Assembly (NCBI GenBank): GCA_028023455.1
Contig: JAQFVV010000013.1
Span: 5,026,001-5,090,000, forward strand
Length of the DNA stretch: 64,000 bases
Source of the DNA: Epiperipatus broadwayi
Taxonomy: Eukaryota; Onychophora; Udeonychophora; Euonychophora; Peripatidae
Direction of reading: 5' to 3'
Numbering within the stretch: position 1 is the first letter of the stretch; each line of letters opens with the position of its first letter. Of this stretch, positions 1 through 10,510 are shown piece by piece. Under the pieces are notes generated by a model that did no database searches, was not told where the DNA came from, and saw only the letters and a program-made list of their open reading frames with translations. A program made the position numbers and the translations under genes.

Positions 1-43
1 GTTTTTTGTCTATAGAATCAAATCCAGCAATCTTATTTCCTTT

Positions 44-483
44 TGTATCAATTAAACTGCCCATTGGTTCGCAAGTTATAACATCACACTGCTGTTTTGA
101 CAATGGCAATAACTGTCTCACAATAACTATTCCTTCAGAATGTTTATCTCCCAATTCTTTCTATAAGATTTCAAATGTAAATTGGTTAAATATATATCAG
201 TTATTTAGTAATACAAAATTTAAAGATAAAACAAAAATAACCAAAATGATTAGCAATCACAAATTGGTTAAATATATATCATTTTACATTTTTATTATAA
301 CATTTAATAATACAAAATTTAAAGATAAAAAAAAATAACCAAAAATGACTAGCGATCACACTCTGTTTTAAGCACTAACTGTGAGGCCAATATTTTTTAG
401 AAAGCTTATCAGTAACTATCACCTGTTTTAATTTATTTTCTAATTCTATGTATTTAACTTTTAGAAAATGTGATAATTCAATG
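44..483. repeat. Interspersed repeat, copy A (uninterrupted)
   Basis: This stretch is homologous to 2318-2559 plus 5322-5524 in the same orientation. Both copies start near TAAACTGCCCATTG and end near GATAATTCAATGA. Copy A has no insertion, so it serves as the empty-site reference for the Penelope-like insertion in copy B. It also contains an internal short duplication: AAATTGGTTAAATATATATCA followed by AATACAAAATTTAAAGATAA occurs twice, about 75 bp apart. No coding signal was recognised. Confidence 0.75.
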
Positions 484-939
484 AGTACTTATGTATTAGA
501 CCTGCAATGTAGATGAGATGATAGGTCTTTTCACATATGCGATAAATATATAAACTTGCGATCATGTCAAATAAACCCTGCGATGTTATCCGATCTTGTA
601 TCAAAATGTGTAACAGTAAAATTGGCATTTGTAAGGGAATGTAGTTGGAGGATTTGAGAATTCCATTCCTAATGGTGATCTGCTTTATTTACAATTGGGC
701 TTGCAAATTAAGCTCTACAGAATGGGGAAAACTAGAGCTTGGCAGATAAAAATGTAATTGATTGGAATAACTATATGCGGGAAGTTTGTATCACTGCCGG
801 GTTTTTTTTTGTGATAATTTTATATTTTCAGTTATTATCCAGATTTTGTTCTGACAACATGTTTAGTGCTGTCAATTGCATTTTTTAACTACTTTTTACT
901 TCATTTGTATTCATAGTTTTACTTCAATGATTTATTCAG

Positions 940-2060
940 ACTATTGGAAGGCCTATAAAAATGCTGAATTACAAAGTGCAGAATACAATCATTTTTGTAT
1001 GAACTACAAATACAATCATGTGTTAATAAAAATAGAATGACAGCCTGTTAAGCTAATTGCGCAGACGCTGTGAGAATGTTATTAATAAATGAATACCTTC
1101 GAACAACCACATGATATAGTATTTGTATAAGAGTAAAAAGGAATCCCTCTTACCCTTACGACTCAAATGTTTATACAAATACTATATCATGTGGTTGTTC
1201 GAAGGTATTCATTTATTAATAACATTCTCACAGCGTCTGCGCAATTAGCTTAACAGGCTGTCATTCTATTGTAATTATAATCGCACGCAAGACGTCATAA
1301 AATAAATGTTTAATCATGTGTTAAGTAAGTGTGCATTTTGGGAAAAATTAAAATTTTTATTTTTAGTTTCCATTTTGGGGAAAAAAATTATCTACTTAAA
1401 ATAAAGTAGAACCAGCATACACGGTAAATACCATATGTATCTATTTTATGTTTTTTTGTAATAATTTTATGTATATTTCGAATGTTGGAGGGCCTATAAA
1501 AGTGCTGAATTACTAACTGCTGATTATGATAATTTTCGTGTAAACCACAAATACAATCATGTGTTAAGTAAGTGCAGCAATTTTGGAAAAAATAAAAATT
1601 TTACCTTTAGTCTCCATTTTGGGAAAAAAGTTTATCCACTTAAAATAAAGGAGAACCAGAAAATTGATTGTTTCATTGTGACAATTCCTGTTATATATTA
1701 CATGATAAGTACCACATGTGTATACTTTATGGGTTTTTTTTATAATATTTTAGTCTATTTTGTAATTTAGTGATTGTTTTGTCTGTATTTAAAATAACAT
1801 TTGGGAATTGCATAATTGGCTTGTCATATTTTTGTATGGCAAATCAAAATTTTTACTGATGTTAATTAAAAATGTACTTTTTAAGATTGAATATTTTGGT
1901 GAAAATCAAATTTTTAGTATTGTAAAAAATTAATATTCTGCATTATATTTTTTGTGTCAAAGTCGTACTTTTAGTATTGTTAAATATGCACAATCACATT
2001 TTTCTATATTACACGGTAAATACTGTATGTGTATATTTTAGGGTTTTTTTTGTAATATTT
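940..2060. repeat. Degenerate tandem repeat array, unit about 250 bp
   Basis: The blocks GGCCTATAAAAGTGCTGAATTA, CAATCATGTGTTAAGTAAGTG and CATTTTGGGGAAAAAA recur at about 952-1020, 1311-1500 and 1490-1650. A further block, ACGGTAAATACTGTATGTGTA followed by a T-run, recurs near 1420, 1690 and 2010. The array is interrupted by the foldback element at 1032-1269. It looks like a decaying local satellite and no protein is seen. Confidence 0.6.
1032..1269. mobile_element. Perfect foldback (MITE-like) element
   Basis: Arms 1032-1130 and 1171-1269 are reverse complements over about 99 bp with no mismatch that I can see; the spacer is 40 bp, and its GAGT...ACTC ends extend the stem. The ends read GAATGACAGCCTGTTAAGC. 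A TA dinucleotide sits at each edge, compatible with a TA target duplication. It interrupts the local tandem array. There is no open reading frame, so it must depend on an outside transposase. The near-identity of the arms suggests recent mobility or strong arm correction. Confidence 0.75.
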
Positions 2061-2083
2061 TAGAGAATTTTTGTAATTTAGTA

Positions 2084-2293
2084 TTAAACCTGCAGCACCT
2101 TTTCACTTACATATTCAGTCTGCCGATAACTTTGTAAATCTTGCAAAAATATCATATACACATCGTCCATTTTGGCGAATTTATCATTTTAAGTTTGTAG
2201 AAGATCCACGTGTACACGTTATTTTGGTCAGATCAAAATATTAGACAGTTGTCAGCGGATTGATGCAAATGTGAAAAGGTGGTGCAGATCTAA
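2084..2293. mobile_element. Small MITE with 23-25-bp inverted ends
   Basis: The left end TTAAACCTGCAGCACCTTTT and the right end (reverse strand) TTAGATCTGCACCACCTTTT are imperfect inverted repeats. Both are flanked by TA, at 2082-2083 and 2294-2295. The element is 210 bp and non-coding. A related single end, TATTAGACCTGCA with CTTTTCACATATGC, appears near 505-540. The class is uncertain; the TA target hints at the Tc1/mariner superfamily. Confidence 0.55.
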
Positions 2294-2317
2294 TATGTAA
2301 GTATTCCTTTCGTATCA

Positions 2318-2559
2318 AATAAACTGCCCATTGATTTGCAAGTTATAACATACTGCTGTTTTGACAATAACAATAACTGTCTAACAATAACTATTCCTTC
2401 AGAATGTTTATCTCCCAATTCTTTCTGTAAGACTTAAAATATAAATTGGTTAAATATATATGAGTTATTTAATAATACAAAATTTAAAGATAAAAAAAAA
2501 AAAACCCCAAAATGATTAACAATCACAAATTGGTTAAATATATATCATTTTACATTTTT
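2318..2559. repeat. Interspersed repeat, copy B, left half
   Basis: Homologous to 44-287 of copy A. It ends with ATTTTACATTTTT (2547-2559), which is repeated at 5322-5334 on the other side of the inserted PLE. The right half of this copy is 5322-5524. Confidence 0.75.
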
Positions 2560-2664
2560 TCTTCAATGAATTATTTAATTTTAATTTGTTTCTTTATTGC
2601 ATTGCCTTAATTAATTAATCAATCCTTTCTTATAAAATCTTTAATTTTTTGTACAATGCTTAAC

Positions 2665-2712
2665 ATTCATCAACATCGACAGTTTCGATTGCCCCTGCAA
2701 TCTTCTTCAGAA
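2665..2712 (-). ncRNA. Hammerhead ribozyme motif, left PLE arm
   Basis: On the minus strand: CTGAAGA (plus 2704-2710), a 6-bp stem II GATTGC/GCAATC with an AGGG loop, GAAA (plus 2683-2686), then AC, a 7-nt loop and GT-T. It is the inverted copy of the motif at 5227-5265. It lies in sense with the Med12 transcript. Confidence 0.65.
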
Positions 2713-3786
2713 CTATAAATATATACACATATATATAAATATAAATTACACAACTATATATAAATTATATACAAATTATATAAATCCTATAAAATCCATA
2801 TATATATATATATTCATAAAAATATACAAAATATTTATCACCTGTATATCCCCTCAAATACATGAACATTAATAAAATAATTGAAATCTTTTAACACCTT
2901 AATTTTAATCTTTTTTTATTATATATATTTAATATACTTATTTATTTATTTTATTTTTTATTATTTTTTTTTTTTTTTATATTTTCATGCTATTATTTTA
3001 TATTTTTCAAATATATTTATTTCAATTATTTTTATATTAACTTATCTTTATAACTTTATCTTCTATTTCCATAATTTATATTTAATTATTACTTTTATAT
3101 GTTAACATTATCATATTTATTTATATATCTATTCTTACTTACTCCATTTTTTTATTTTCTATTTTATATCCTCTTAAATTTTTTATTTTTACTTTGTATA
3201 TCCCTATATATATCTCATATTTCTAAAACTTAACCTTTAAACTTTTTATCATATTTTATAATTTAAAATCTATTACATAAACTATTCTGAAATTATTATA
3301 AACAGAAAAACATGTTTAATTCCTATTTATTTTATTTTTTATTATATTAATAATCTTAATTAATTCTAACATTTAATTCTTAATTTTACCTTTTAAACTT
3401 CTTTATCTTTTACGTTTCTGCTCTATTTCAGTTAAACCGTTTTTATTTTTTTATATTTTTCATACATTAGCTCCCTCTATTGCATTTTTTACCTATTAAT
3501 TTTTTATCTTTATTTTAATTTTATTCTTTTATTTTTATTATATTAACTTTTATATTAAAAATTCTCTCAATCCGAAATATTGTTAATGGGGGGCCTTAGT
3601 GTGGTTTAAGTACTATTTATATGGAAAATAGATTCGTGTAATCTTGTCTTAGTTGCTCCTACTTCTTAAAATGTAACAAGTCTAATACATTTATTTATTG
3701 AAATCATGTAAAGTATAAAATATAAAAGAGTAAAATATATTGGTGAATTGGTTTATCAAATTTATGTGTACAAAAAAAAAAAAAAA

Positions 3787-3825
<39 letters not shown>

Positions 3826-4035
3826 AATATCCAGAAAAGTTTGTGGATAATAATATTAAAAGATAGAAAAAAGATGAAGGATAAATATAAAGAAAGAGAT
3901 AGAGATAAAGAGATAACTAAAAAAGAAACAGCTTATATAGGTTTAAAAAAGGAAATAATTATATAGTTAAGAATTTGAATAGAATTATAAACAAAATTAA
4001 TAAAAAGTTTAATGAAGTATTAAAACTAAAAATAG

Positions 4036-4410
4036 TTAATAAAAAAGAAAAATATAATAGGAATATTAGAGAATAAATATGAGTGTTTAAATAAAACAGA
4101 ATATAATAAAGTTAATGGAGTTTATGAAATTAATTGTAGAGATTGTAAAATTAAAAATAAAGAGGTAATGAATTATGTTGGAGAAACTAAGAACTCAATT
4201 TATAGGAGATTGATACAGCATAAATATGATAAAAATTCACCAATATATATGCACAGATTGGAGACAGGACATGAGTTTAATAAAGAATGTATTAGAATGT
4301 TACATTTTACAGAAAGTAGGAGGGAAAGAAAGATTAAAGAAGCTATTTATATAAATAGTATTAAACCAAAAATGAACAATGATTTCGGATTGAGGAGAAT
4401 TTTAATATAA
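4036..4410 (+). CDS. GIY-YIG endonuclease tail of a Penelope-like element (5-prime truncated)
   Basis: An open frame runs from 4036 to the stop at 4408-4410, without a natural start. It shows GVYEINCRDC (GIY half, with a CxxC pair), then NYVGETKNSIYRRLIQHK (YIG half with the catalytic-type Arg), then HRLETGH and an ESRRERKIKEAIYI region, a usual GIY-YIG layout. In Penelope-type elements this domain follows the reverse transcriptase and nicks the target. Here the reverse transcriptase is absent upstream (frame closed), so the protein is a remnant, though the domain itself is intact. An internal ATG at 4168 would miss the GIY half. The last codons lie inside the right inverted arm. Confidence 0.85.
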   Translation, partial: LIKKKNIIGILENKYECLNKTEYNKVNGVYEINCRDCKIKNKEVMNYVGETKNSIYRRLIQHKYDKNSPIYMHRLETGHEFNKECIRMLHFTESRRERKIKEAIYINSIKPKMNNDFGLRRILI

Positions 4411-5219
4411 AAGTTAATATAATAAAAATAAAAGAATAAAATTAAAATAAAGATAAAAAATTAATAGGTAAAAAATGCAATAGAGGGAGCTAATGTATGA
4501 AAAATATAAAAAAATAAAAAATGGTTTAACTGAAATAGAGCAGAAACGTAAAAGATAAAGAAGTTTAAAAGGTAAAATTAAGAATTAAATGTTAGAATTA
4601 ATTAAGATTATTAATATAATAAAAAATAAAATAAATAGGAATTAAACATGTTTTTCTGTTTATAATAATTTCAGAATAGTTTATGTAATAGATTTTAAAT
4701 TATAAAATATGATAAAAAGTTTAAAGGTTAAGTTTTAGAAATATGAGATATATATAGGGATATACAAAGTAAAAATAAAAAATTTAAGAGGATATAAAAT
4801 AAAAAAATGGAGTAAGTAAGAATAGATATATAAATAAATATGATAATGTTAACATATAAAAGTAATAATTAAATATAAATTATGGAAATAGAAGATAAAG
4901 TTATAAAGATAAGTTAATATAAAAATAATTGAAATAAATATATTTGAAAAATATAAAATAATAGCATGAAAATATAAGAAAAAAAAAAAAAATGAATAAA
5001 AAATAAATAAATAAGTATATTAAATATATATAATAAAAAAAGATTAAAATTAAGGTGTTAAAAGATTTCAATTATTTTATTAATGTTCATGTATTTGAGG
5101 GGATATACAGGTGATAAATATTTTGTATATTTTTATGAATATATATATATGGATTTTATAGGATTTATATAATTTGTATATAGTTGTGTAATTTATATTT
5201 ATATATATGTGTATATATT

Positions 5220-5268
5220 TATAGTTCTGAAGAAGATTGCAGGGGCAATCGAAACTGTCGATGTTGAT
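5220..5268 (+). ncRNA. Hammerhead ribozyme motif, right PLE arm
   Basis: CTGAAGA at 5227-5233 fits the CUGANGA box. Stem II is GATTGC (5235-5240) with GCAATC (5245-5250), and GAAA follows at 5251-5254. A15.1-C pairs with G-U at 5263-5264 as a 2-bp stem III, leaving U as the cleavage-site base (GUU). Stem I near the core is weak. Hammerheads with such short stem III are known from Penelope-like elements, where they may need dimerisation. Activity is unproven. Confidence 0.65.
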
Positions 5269-5321
5269 GAATGTTAAGCATTGTACAAAAAATTAAAGAT
5301 TTTATAAGAAAGGATTGATTA

Positions 5322-5524
5322 ATTTTACATTTTTATTACGACATTTAATAATACACAATTTAAAGATAAAAAAAATAACCAAAATGATTACCGATCACAT
5401 TGTTTAAAGCACTAACTGTAAGGCTAAGATTTTTTAGAAAGCTTATCAGTAACTTTCATCTATTTTAATTTCCTTATTTTCTAATTTTATGTATTTAATT
5501 TTTAGAAAATATGATAATTCAATG
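5322..5524. repeat. Interspersed repeat, copy B, right half
   Basis: Homologous to 275-483 of copy A, including TTTTTTAGAAAGCTTATCAGTAAC and the end GATAATTCAATGA. It was separated from 2318-2559 by the PLE insertion. Confidence 0.75.
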
Positions 5525-5589
5525 ATGTCACCCCTGAAGCCATGAAGTTTAAGTTCAGTGAAGAAAGTTAATGTGAAATATCTGCCATA

Positions 5590-6085
5590 ACCATTTCTAG
5601 GTGCGATTTAGTTTGCACTCACAGCCATTTTGAAATCTAAAGACCAAAATCACCACTGACACATTTAACTAATAAATGACATAATTGAATAAAAGTAATT
5701 TAAATTCATATTTTAGAAATTATAAGCTAGTAAAAATAATATGCTTTATTTTATATGGGCATATAGTATAATCTTTTAGTATTTGGAAATTATTAGCTTG
5801 GTTTAATCAGACTTCTGCAACTTTTGGATGAAACTTCATGATGGCCTAACCATCTTTCCCCATCCCTGCAAATTCCGTTGTTTTGCACTGTCATATTTCA
5901 AATATTTTATGAAGGTAAATTTAAAAAAAAAAAAAAATTCCTAATAAAATAAACATATTATTTTTACTAGCTTACAATTTCTAAAATATGAATTTAAAAT
6001 GCCATTTATCAGTTGGATGTGTCAGCGGTGATTTTTAGATTTCAAAATGGCCATGATCGCAAACTAAATCAGAACCCATTTCTGT
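5590..6085. mobile_element. Foldback element with about 150-bp inverted arms
   Basis: Left arm about 5598-5754 and right arm about 5943-6080 are reverse complements. They share GATTTAGTTTGC, CCATTTTGAAATCTAAA, ACTGACACAT and TTCATATTTTAGAAATT. The left arm carries about 20 extra bases. The 190-bp centre is unrelated and non-coding. No clear target duplication was seen. Confidence 0.65.
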
Positions 6086-6436
6086 TTAATATTTAATCAC
6101 ATGTAGAAAAAATATGTTAATGCGGTTTAAAAAATCAAGACGTTAATATGATTACAAAGGCTAATCAAAAGCTCTACAATGACAATATTTCCTTGGAAAA
6201 AAAAAATTGCTTTATTAAACTAAGACAAATCTCCATTCTTAAATTATCAATTTTTCTAGCTATTCTTTCTAAAAAAAATTAAAAAAATAAAGATTGAAAT
6301 GGGCCTGAACACACTGGTTTTATAAACATGATTGTTATGGAGTAAAATTTAAGATATAATAAAAGTCTCAAATTGTAATGTTTCATTTAGATATAATGAT
6401 ATGTAATATTCAATTTTATTTACTAGTGCAGAGATT

Positions 6437-6672
6437 GTACATCCTAATCACATGCTACAATGTTGTTATGATAACTCAACCATGTCTTGTTGAATATTGA
6501 GGATACTCTCAAACCAAAGCATAAGATAGAAATTTTTGAAAAGGTAAGAATGGCCATCTTATCTTTTCAAAAAGTCTCTATCTTATGCTTTGGTTTGAGA
6601 GGTTCCTCAATATCCAACAAGACATGATTGAGCTATTATAATAATGTTACAGCCCATGTACTTAGGATGTAA
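6437..6672. repeat. Palindrome with about 112-bp arms
   Basis: Arms 6437-6549 and 6556-6672 share CTCAAACCAAAGCATAAGATAG and TGTCTTGTTGAATATTGAGGA in opposite orientation, with a spacer of only a few bases. The right arm overlaps the start of a direct tandem duplication. Confidence 0.75.
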
Positions 6673-6968
6673 ATTCCTTCTGTTTAAATTATATAGTGAT
6701 ATGATAAATTATAATCTATATGTAAATAATTCTAAATTCAAAACACAACTTGTAATTATTAATGAAAGTTATTTGTGGGTTTGAGAATATCCTCAGTACT
6801 GAACAAGACATTGTTGAGTTATTATAACAACATTACAGAACTATGTGCTTAGAGTATAAATCCCTTCTGCTTAAATTATATAATGATATGATAAATTATA
6901 ATCTACATATAAATAATTCTAGATTCAAAACACCACTTGTAATTATTAATAAAGTTACTTGTGGTTAT
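6592..6968. repeat. Direct tandem duplication, unit about 186 bp
   Basis: Units 6592-6777 and 6778-6968 both begin GGTTTGAGA, run through TGAACAAGACAT-like and GATATGATAAATTATAATCTA blocks, and end in AATTATTAAT(G)AAAGTTA. They are diverged by substitutions and short indels. No coding signal. Confidence 0.7.
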
Positions 6969-7739
6969 TGCTTCTAACCTCTAATTTATTGGCTTGACTT
7001 CAAAGCCTTATGATGTTTGAAATTATGAAATCAATAATTTGAATAACAGAAAAAAAAAGTAGAAATGTAGCAATCGAATGATATAATGTTAACTATCAGG
7101 GGTCTAATTAAATTGCCATTTGGATACTATTGATTTAACTCGATCATTATAGAGATTTTTTTCATTGTTCAATGATGAAATTTATTTATATTCAAATTAA
7201 TAAATCAGAATTTAAAAACAGATTTAAATTATTTGTTTTTTCCTCTGGATTTTTTGCAAGTGCAATTTTCTAAAAATGTTAGTTTATAAAAGGAACTATT
7301 ATTAAAATTCCTATAGAACCTGAGGATGTCTACTATAAGATCTCTATTAAGAAATTCAGAATATAAATTTTCATCATTTATTCTTATTAATAAAAACATC
7401 CCAAATAGAATTATTTGAAATACTTTTTATTTCATTTCATGTGTAAAAACCATGTCTGAATTACATATAGTAAAAACAAATACATTTCATTTAGTTTTAC
7501 TATCTAATATTATTCATATACCAATTTTAATTTATTGGAGATAAACATCATAGATGTCAAATAAAATTTATAATTTTACTATTTCTTGAACATGAAAATT
7601 TTTTTTTTCACAAATGTAACTAAACCAACCACTTTATTTTGCTGTAATATAATTATATAAATATAATTTGAACATCTTATTTCAAATACTTTATGGCAAA
7701 TTTTTTTTTAGTTGTATATATATACACACACACAATCTG

Positions 7740-7772
7740 ACATTTCAACTCCCCTGCAGTCTTCCTCAGAGC
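7740..7772 (-). ncRNA. Hammerhead-like motif, left arm of older PLE
   Basis: On the minus strand: CTGAGGA (plus 7763-7769) fits CUGANGA; stem II GACT/AGTT with a G-U pair; GAAA at plus 7743-7746. The core boxes are intact. It is followed by ATGTCAG, so stem III is poor. It lies in sense with Med12. Confidence 0.45.
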
Positions 7773-8514
7773 TATGATATAATAATAAAATATATAAATA
7801 ATATAATAAAAATGTATTCAATAAAATTGAAAAAATAAAACAAAATAGCACAAATAATAATATAATTAAAATAAATTAAATATGGTAAAATGGAATTAAA
7901 ACCAAATAAAATAAAATAATCCAGATAATATAAATATAACATTAAATTGAAATATAAAATATAATTAAACATATATATTGCTGTCTGTATATATATTAAC
8001 GAATGACCATTAATTTAAATATATATTTTTTTAATAATTGTCAAATTATCACGATTCCTGATAAATTAAAACTGTAATTTTATTAACCCTACATGAATTA
8101 ACATTGAAGAGTGAAATATATAAAAGTAAAATCATATGTATTTTATTAATTTATGATTAATAAAATTAGTTTTAATTTACAACAAATAGTAATAATTAGG
8201 GGATTATTAAAAAATAATAAAAGAAATAATGCATTTAAATTAATGGTTGTACATGAATATATATGCAAACAGCAATATACATGTATAATCTATATTTATT
8301 TTATATTTGAATTTAATGTTGTATATTTTATTTTATATTACCTGGATTATTTTATTTGGTTTTAATTCCATTTTATCATATTTAATTTATTTTAATTATA
8401 TTATGTTTTGTTATATTTTATTATATTTTTGAGTTATTTTTTTTTATTTTTAAAATTTTATTGAATAAATTTTTATTGTATTATTTATATATTTTATTTG
8501 TCATTATATTAGAG

Positions 8515-8550
8515 TTCTGAGAAAAACTGTAGGACAGTTGAAACTTCAGA
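8515..8550 (+). ncRNA. Decayed hammerhead-like motif, right arm of older PLE
   Basis: CTGAGAA at 8517-8523 has lost the conserved G of CUGANGA. Stem II AACTGT/ACAGTT (8525-8530 and 8534-8539) and GAAAC (8540-8544) remain. Probably inactive. Confidence 0.45.
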
Positions 8551-8601
8551 TTGTGTGTGTATATACGCAATAAATTTTTTTTGCTTTATAAAGTATACAA
8601 A

Positions 8602-9324
8602 TTGTATTTATATAAAAGTTAATTTTGTTTAAACATTTAGCCCTGATATAATTGGCTTCAGAGTTTTTAAGAGATAAGAATCAATGTAGAAAATTCAAGA
8701 CAACAAATTATTACTAATATCTATTCTTTAATATCTTTGCTAGAATGATTTTATTATTACATCTATTAAAATACTGATATTTGTTTTTTCAGAGAACATT
8801 AATAGCTTTCTTGTATAGAATTAGGCTATTTTTGTGTGCAATCCAATATTGAGAATGCTGTATATGAGCAAATGTCAGATGATATATGACAAGAATATAT
8901 TATGAGATTTTTATAAATTCATAATTTTGAGTTTTTAAACCAAAATATAAAAAGCACTGGTGAAATGATTGCCAAGAAGAATGGGATTTTAGCTAGTAAT
9001 GAGACATTTGCATTAAATATGAATCACACCATCCACTTTGAAAACAAATATATTATTGTTTGTAAATTGCCTTTATTTAAAAATCCACTACCTTTTTTTT
9101 TTTCTTTAGAGAACCATAGATTGTTCTTTATTAATATTCATAAGAAAATATAATTTCAGAATAACATGTAATCATATAAAGCAATATATGAGAATATATC
9201 GAATATATTAATCAATAAAAAAGCTACATTTTAATATTTCAAAATCATCACGAAGAATCATATAGATCTAATATTAGTTTTTCAATAACAACATTAATAA
9301 AATAATCACAAAGTAAATACTGAC
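8602..9324. other. Intron sequence without recognised features
   Basis: AT-rich stretch just downstream of the last Med12 exon seen (minus sense). I see no gene, repeat or structured RNA in it. The 62-codon open frame at 8965-9153 has no recognisable domain and its composition matches the flanks. Confidence 0.5.
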
Positions 9325-9451
9325 TTTTAACTTTTTAATGAGATTTGTATACATTTTCTTGTCTTCAGCTTTGTCAGAACTTGAGGAATCCAACACCACT
9401 GTGCTATGGATCAACACGGTCAGCATATCCAGGACGGTGGTGAATAACTCA
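9325..9451 (-). CDS. Med12: Med12 exon (last of six seen)
   Basis: Minus-strand exon of 127 bp: one base plus 42 codons, ending in frame 0. It reads ELFTTVLDMLTVLIHST, then an acidic/serine stretch, then KKMYTNLIKKLK. The family has NELFTT(V)LDMLSVLI.(S/G)T and a YMNLAKKLQK or YTNLMKKLRK ending; the IHST form recalls insect sequences. Acceptor GTGCTTAG, donor GTCAGT, which is acceptable but not strong. If that donor were skipped, translation would run on and stop within the intron. The downstream C-terminal exons (including the glutamine-rich part of the family) are not found in 1-9324. Confidence 0.93.
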
Positions 9452-9788
9452 CTAAGCACACAGAATACAAATATTAGAAAAGGATAAAAAAATAGACTTA
9501 AGACAAAAAAAAAAAGACAGCATTATCTATATTAACAATACAAAAGACAACTTTCTATTGTATTGCAATTTATTGATATTTGAAAGCAAAAATATATAAG
9601 CATGGTTTATAAAAGAACTTGTTCTAAAAGTATAATTAAGAATAACTTATTTCTAAAATCATTAATGAATAAAACAATAATGAAAATTTCTTGCATTGAG
9701 AAGCTATACACTAACATAGTATATATAAAACAATTAAATTACAATATATATTGAAATGATATATTCCTTAAAAATATATTTCATGGTA

Positions 9789-9983
9789 GTGTTTGGTTAG
9801 CTGTAACCCAGCCGCTAGAGGCACTGTTTCTGTGTAAACACACAGAAATATCCAGAGTAGAGGCCAAAATACAGAAATGCTTGTTCCAGCCGCTAGGTGG
9901 TGCTGTTCACCATGCATATGCACAGGAACCTTGGTTTACACAGAAACAAACCTCTAGCGGCTGGGGTACAGCTAACCAAACAC
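9789..9983. mobile_element. MITE with TA target duplication
   Basis: The inverted ends GTGTTTGGTTAGCTGTA.CCC then AGCCGCTAGAGG pair over about 50 bp (left from 9789, right ending at 9983). TA flanks both sides (9787-9788, 9984-9985). The motif AGCCGCTAG occurs a third time inside (about 9889), next to a second palindromic portion. The element is notably more GC-rich than its surroundings, as expected for a fairly recent insertion. It is non-coding. Confidence 0.75.
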
Positions 9984-10466
9984 TATCGTTAAAAGTATTT
10001 ATTATTAATTAAACACCTTACCATTGATAAAAACTTAATTTTATAAAACTATAATTTAAAAAGAAAGTTAACATATTTTTATAATTGTACAAAATGTTAT
10101 TTTGTATTGAAATTAATTCTGTTGTATATAAAAGATTAAACTGTAAAGAACTGATATTATTTTTAATTAAATTGCAGAATCATTTATTGTTCTTTATATT
10201 GACTACATGGCAGATTGGATCGTTTTTTTTAAAAAAAAAAAGTATTAAATTTTAAGCTCATAAAAATAAATGTCTAAGTGCATAGTTTTTCTATCCTGGA
10301 AAGCAGACACAAATTCAAATGGATTCAACATGAATAGGGATATATTTCAAGTTATCATTTGCTGTGAAAATGATCTCTTCAACTTCGTACAGGCCTGTAT
10401 TTAAAATGGAACACTATAATAGAAAAATCGTCTGATAGAATCTTCAAAATTACAGAAGGAAAAAGA

Positions 10467-10510
10467 ATTGTACTGATAAATAAATCAAATTGTACTGATA
10501 AATAAATCAA
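10467..10510. repeat. 22-bp tandem duplication
   Basis: ATTGTACTGATAAATAAATC plus AA is present twice in a row (10467-10488 and 10489-10510) with no difference. Confidence 0.9.

Larger units (their letters stand above)
2560..5321 (+). mobile_element. Penelope-like retroelement with long inverted arms
   Basis: The insertion is flanked by a 13-bp direct duplication (2547-2559 and 5322-5334) inside repeat copy B. About 960-bp arms (2614-3586 and 4371-5321) are reverse complements, nearly identical over most of their length. The centre holds the C-terminal remnant of a Penelope-type ORF in plus orientation: a linker-like segment EYPEKFVDNNIK near 3824, then a GIY-YIG domain. Each arm carries a hammerhead-like motif in opposite orientation. 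Penelope-like elements are known for 5-prime truncation, inverted terminal copies and hammerheads in their terminal repeats. The reverse transcriptase domain is missing, so the copy is non-autonomous. A long A-tract (3771-3822) sits between the left arm and the ORF remnant. Confidence 0.85.
7688..8601. mobile_element. Older Penelope-like inverted-repeat remnant
   Basis: Arms about 7688-7990 and 8268-8601 are imperfect reverse complements. They share ATTGTGTGTGT, TTATTTTATTTGGTTTTAAT and TTTAATTTATTTTAATTATA. Each arm carries a hammerhead-like motif in opposite orientation, as in the larger PLE at 2560-5321, but the sequence family is different and no GIY-YIG or reverse transcriptase survives in the centre (7990-8268). 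The divergence between the arms suggests an older event. Confidence 0.65.

Noticed and set aside
6-338. 110-codon open frame at the window start
   Set aside because: It lies in repeat copy A; the other copy (2318-2559/5322-5524) does not keep the frame and no domain is present.
2881-3105. Phenylalanine/tyrosine-rich frame
   Set aside because: Translation of T-rich sequence in the left PLE arm; the reverse complement of non-coding 3-prime sequence.
3748-3966. Lysine-rich frame through the poly-A tract
   Set aside because: The long A-run produces poly-Lys; only the distal part (EYPEKFVDNN, another frame) resembles a PLE linker.
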